Positions 61,464 to 64,000 of a stretch of DNA of 64,000 nt are shown piece by piece; position 1 is the first letter of the stretch; every line of letters starts with the position of its first letter. This DNA is from Streptomyces sp. 135. Its GTDB lineage: Bacteria; Actinomycetota; Actinomycetes; Streptomycetales; Streptomycetaceae. The stretch lies in NCBI RefSeq assembly GCF_020026305.1, contig NZ_CP075691.1:2418001-2482000 (forward strand), given 5' to 3'. Both the position numbers and the translations under genes were made by a program. The notes beneath the pieces are model-generated. The model was given only the letters and a program-made list of their open reading frames with translations. It was not told the origin of the DNA and searched no databases.

Positions 61464-64000
61464 TCAGCTCTCCCCCTCCGCCGCGGCGGCGACACCCTCG
61501 GCCAGGAGAGCGACGTACGCACCCGTCCACGCCTCCACCGTCGCGCGGTCCCACAGGTCGGTCGAGTACTCCAGGTAGCCGGAGAGGACGTCCCCCGTGG
61601 GGATCAGGCCGAAGTTGAACTCCGAGCGCGCGCCGGGCACCGCCAGGTCCTCCACCGCCGTGGTCACACCCGGCAACTCGATGTCCGTCTCCAGCGAGCT
61701 CTGGTACTGGAAGCCGAGCGGCAGCCGGTCCGGGACCTCGGTGCCGAGCGCCTCCGTCAGCTCCGCCGCCACCGTCCGGATCGGCGCGGCATGGTCGATG
61801 GCCCCGACCGCGCCGCGCGCCACCTGGTCCACCAGCGCCCCGAACGAGGTGGCCTCGTCGCCGCGGATCCGCAGCGTGAAGGACGACACCGTGCAGGCCG
61901 CGAGCGCCTCGAACTCCCGCCGCTCGCGGTTGGCGTAGGAGATGGCGAGCAGGACGTCCGGCTCGCCCGTCACCTCCGCGACCAGCCGCCCGAGGGCCGC
62001 CGCCGTCACCACGAAGGGCGTCGTGCGGTGCCGCCGCGCCATCGCCTCCACACCGGCCCGTACGGCCGGCTCCACCGTGAACAGCACCACGTCCCCGGCG
62101 CCGCTCAGCTTCTCCGGACGGGGCCGGTCCAGCGGCAGCGCCAGGCCGAACGGCGCGCCCTCAAGCTCCCGCGCCCAGTAGTCGACCAGGCGGCCCCGGT
62201 CCTGGGTGCGGCCGTGCTCCCGCTGCCAGCGCGCGTACTCGCCCGGCTGCGGCACGCTCACGGCCAGGCCGTGCGGCGTCCCGGTGACCGCCGCGCGGTA
62301 CAGCGCGGCCAGTTCGCGCAGCAGGACGCTGACCGACCAGCCGTCGCAGGCGGCGTGGTGCAGGACGAAGAGCAGTGCCCAGCGGTCATGGCCGGTGCGC
62401 AACAGGCGCAGTACGGGGGCGAGTTCGGCGCGGATGTCGAAGGGCTCCGCGGCCGTCTCCGCCGCCAGGCGCTCGCCCTCCGCCGCCGCTTCCGCCTCCG
62501 AACCGAGGCGCGCGACCAGGTCCTCCTCGGGCAGTTCGACCGGCCGGGGGCGCAGCGCCTCCTGCCGCCACTCCCCCGTGACCGCGTCCTCCACGAGTCG
62601 CGTGCGCAGCGCCTCGTGGCGGGCGACCAGCCCGGTCAGCGCGGTGCGCAGGGCCGGGACGTCCAGCGTTCCCGTGAAGGTGAGGCGCATGGCCACGTTG
62701 TAGATCTGCGGGCGGGGGTGGGTCAGATGCCGGGTGATGAAGGCGCTCTGCTGGGCGGTGACGGGGGCGCTGCCGAGTACGTCACCCGGGTCGCCGTCCG
62801 TCCCGTCCGCGAGGTACGCCGCCATCGCGCGCAGCGTGGGCTCCTCGTAGAAGCGGGCGACGGGGTACTCGACGCCGAACTCCTCCCGCACGCTGTTGGC
62901 CAGGCGGATGGCGGTGAGGGAGTGGCCGCCCAGCTCGAAGAACGAGGCGTCGGGGCCGACCGCACCCGCGTCCAGCTCGAACTCCGCGGCCCACAGCTCC
63001 CGCAGGCGCGCCTCGACGTCCCTCGGTGCGGGAGGCGCGGGGTGTGCGGGGCTCACGGGGGTGGCGGCGGCCGGTGCCTCGCAGGGCCCGCCCGGGCCGG
63101 TGGGCGAGGTGATGAGCGCGGGGGCGGGCAGCGCGGTCCGGTCCAGCTTTCCGTTGCCGGACAGCGGGAGCGCGGGCAGGACGGCCCAGGCGCGCGGCAC
63201 CAGGTGGTCGGGCAGCCGCGCGGCCAGTTCCTCCGTCAGGCGGTCGGCGAGCTCCTGGTGGCGTGCCGTCGGCGTCACGGGTACGACGTAGGCGCCGAGC
63301 CGGGCCTCGCCCCGCTGGTCACGGCGGGGCAGGACGACCGCCTCGGCGACGCCCGCGCAGCCGTTGAGGGCGCGTGTGACCTCCTCGGGCTCCACGCGGT
63401 AGCCCCGTATCTTCACCTGGTCGTCGCTGCGGCCCAGGAACTCCAGGACCCCCGACTCGTCCCGGCGCACCAGGTCCCCGGTGCGGTACATCGGCTCCGT
63501 GCCGCCCAGCGGATCGCGGACGAAGCGCTCCGCCGTCAGGTCGGGCCGGCCCAGGTAGCCGGTGGCCACGCCGGGTCCGCCGACGTACAGCTCCCCGGCC
63601 TCCCCCGCGGGCACCTCGCGGCCCCGCGCGTCGAGGATCCGCAGCGTGACGTTGTCGATGGGGCGACCTATTGGGATGGGTGCGATGGGCGCGATGGGTG
63701 CGATGGGCGCGTCTCCGGTACCGGCGGGCTCCACCGTGTGGGTCGTGCACAGCACCGTCGTCTCGGTGGGCCCGTACACGTTCACCGTCTCGTACGGGGC
63801 GCCGGGGCGTGGCCGGGTGCGCAGCACGTCGCCGCCCAGCAGCAGGTGCCGCAGCGGTGGCTGGAGGTCGTCCGGCAGTGCGAGGACCGCCTCGCCGAGG
63901 GCGGTCGGCAGGATGGAGAGGGTGATCTTCCGGTCCGCGTACCAGCGGGCCAGGGCGGCCGGGTCCTTGCGGACCGTCTCGTCGGCGACGACGACCGTGG
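61464..64000 (-). CDS. non-ribosomal peptide synthetase, 3' end (A-PCP-C)
   Basis: Minus-strand gene running off the right edge, with about 845 residues seen. From the edge: the C-terminal half of an adenylation domain (LLLGGDVLRTRP, NVYGPTETTV, GELYVGGPGVATGYLGRPDL, YRTGDLVR, GRSDDQVKIRGYRVEPEEV, NGKLDRTALP), then a carrier protein (FFELGGHSLTAIRL, phosphopantetheine Ser at about 62925), then a condensation domain with HHAACDGWS intact near 62339-62361. The frame stops after the C domain at 61464, with no thioesterase, reductase or docking region that I can see. The specificity code cannot be read since the A4 half is missing. It would elongate a peptide and hand it on, or release it through the terminal C domain. 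Confidence 0.93.
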   Translation of the reverse strand, partial: TVVVADETVRKDPAALARWYADRKITLSILPTALGEAVLALPDDLQPPLRHLLLGGDVLRTRPRPGAPYETVNVYGPTETTVLCTTHTVEPAGTGDAPIAPIAPIAPIPIGRPIDNVTLRILDARGREVPAGEAGELYVGGPGVATGYLGRPDLTAERFVRDPLGGTEPMYRTGDLVRRDESGVLEFLGRSDDQVKIRGYRVEPEEVTRALNGCAGVAEAVVLPRRDQRGEARLGAYVVPVTPTARHQELADRLTEELAARLPDHLVPRAWAVLPALPLSGNGKLDRTALPAPALITSPTGPGGPCEAPAAATPVSPAHPAPPAPRDVEARLRELWAAEFELDAGAVGPDASFFELGGHSLTAIRLANSVREEFGVEYPVARFYEEPTLRAMAAYLADGTDGDPGDVLGSAPVTAQQSAFITRHLTHPRPQIYNVAMRLTFTGTLDVPALRTALTGLVARHEALRTRLVEDAVTGEWRQEALRPRPVELPEEDLVARLGSEAEAAAEGERLAAETAAEPFDIRAELAPVLRLLRTGHDRWALLFVLHHAACDGWSVSVLLRELAALYRAAVTGTPHGLAVSVPQPGEYARWQREHGRTQDRGRLVDYWARELEGAPFGLALPLDRPRPEKLSGAGDVVLFTVEPAVRAGVEAMARRHRTTPFVVTAAALGRLVAEVTGEPDVLLAISYANRERREFEALAACTVSSFTLRIRGDEATSFGALVDQVARGAVGAIDHAAPIRTVAAELTEALGTEVPDRLPLGFQYQSSLETDIELPGVTTAVEDLAVPGARSEFNFGLIPTGDVLSGYLEYSTDLWDRATVEAWTGAYVALLAEGVAAAAEGES
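63667..63714. repeat. 9-bp repeats encoding API tripeptides in NRPS
   Basis: About five GGGTGCGAT/GGGCGCGAT units encode APIAPIAPIAPIPIG in a loop of the adenylation domain between the A5 and A6 motifs. Confidence 0.75.

Overview
The window is very GC-rich, densely packed actinobacterial DNA, almost certainly from a Streptomyces. Supporting signs are GTG and TTG starts, stop/start overlaps (ATGA, GTGA), DmdR/IdeR-type iron boxes, an AfsR/SARP-like giant regulator, Tat and LAxTG signals, an F420 enzyme and NRPS genes. It reads as chromosomal core and near-core DNA with a few accessory islands. I saw no tRNA, rRNA, CRISPR array, transposase or phage gene.

Layout. 0-12 kb: an alpha/beta hydrolase, membrane proteins, an APC permease, a His-rich multicopper oxidase with a DUF6153 partner, nadE, two MFS exporters, an EEP-family phosphodiesterase, and a TetR regulator whose probable operator is a perfect 19-bp palindrome. 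12-20 kb: panB with a strong terminator, a 0.6-kb repeat-filled spacer, a DrrAB-type ABC exporter facing an AfsR-like ATPase regulator, and a DUF6578 protein interrupted by a minisatellite. 20-26.6 kb: a site-2 protease, an F420:NADPH oxidoreductase, a leaderless sialidase-like protein, an exporter, a low-complexity spacer and map.

26.6-38.7 kb is the most coherent block, an iron and heme assimilation region. It holds heme oxygenase with its own iron box; a minus-strand operon htaA-htaA-phzF-like; a divergent heme ABC transporter hmuTUV sharing an 18/19 iron box with it; efeO-efeB-efeU for elemental iron; and a lipoprotein. HtaA proteins would pass heme across the wall (one has a sortase-E LASTG signal), HmuTUV imports it and heme oxygenase releases the iron. 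EfeOBU adds a second iron route. Both efeB (leader) and the following lipoprotein carry frame disruptions.

38.7-50 kb: primase-polymerase-like protein, glycerophosphodiesterase, TetR regulator, dimethylargininase, secreted glycosidase-like protein, Rsm22-like protein with four cysteines, serine hydrolase coupled to a Bcr-type exporter, and PIG-L deacetylase with a ricin-like tail. 50-61 kb: a large GT4 glycosyltransferase whose 3' end runs 118 bp into convergent phoD, an SDR with a long repeat-bearing N-terminus, and small metabolic genes. 61.4-64 kb: the 3' end of an NRPS gene (A-PCP-C, no thioesterase), which continues off the window.

The strongest unusual signals are the PhzF-like gene in the heme operon, the glycosyltransferase/phoD overlap, the broken efeB leader and lipoprotein, the minisatellite in the DUF6578 gene, and the repeat-laden spacer before the DrrAB pair.
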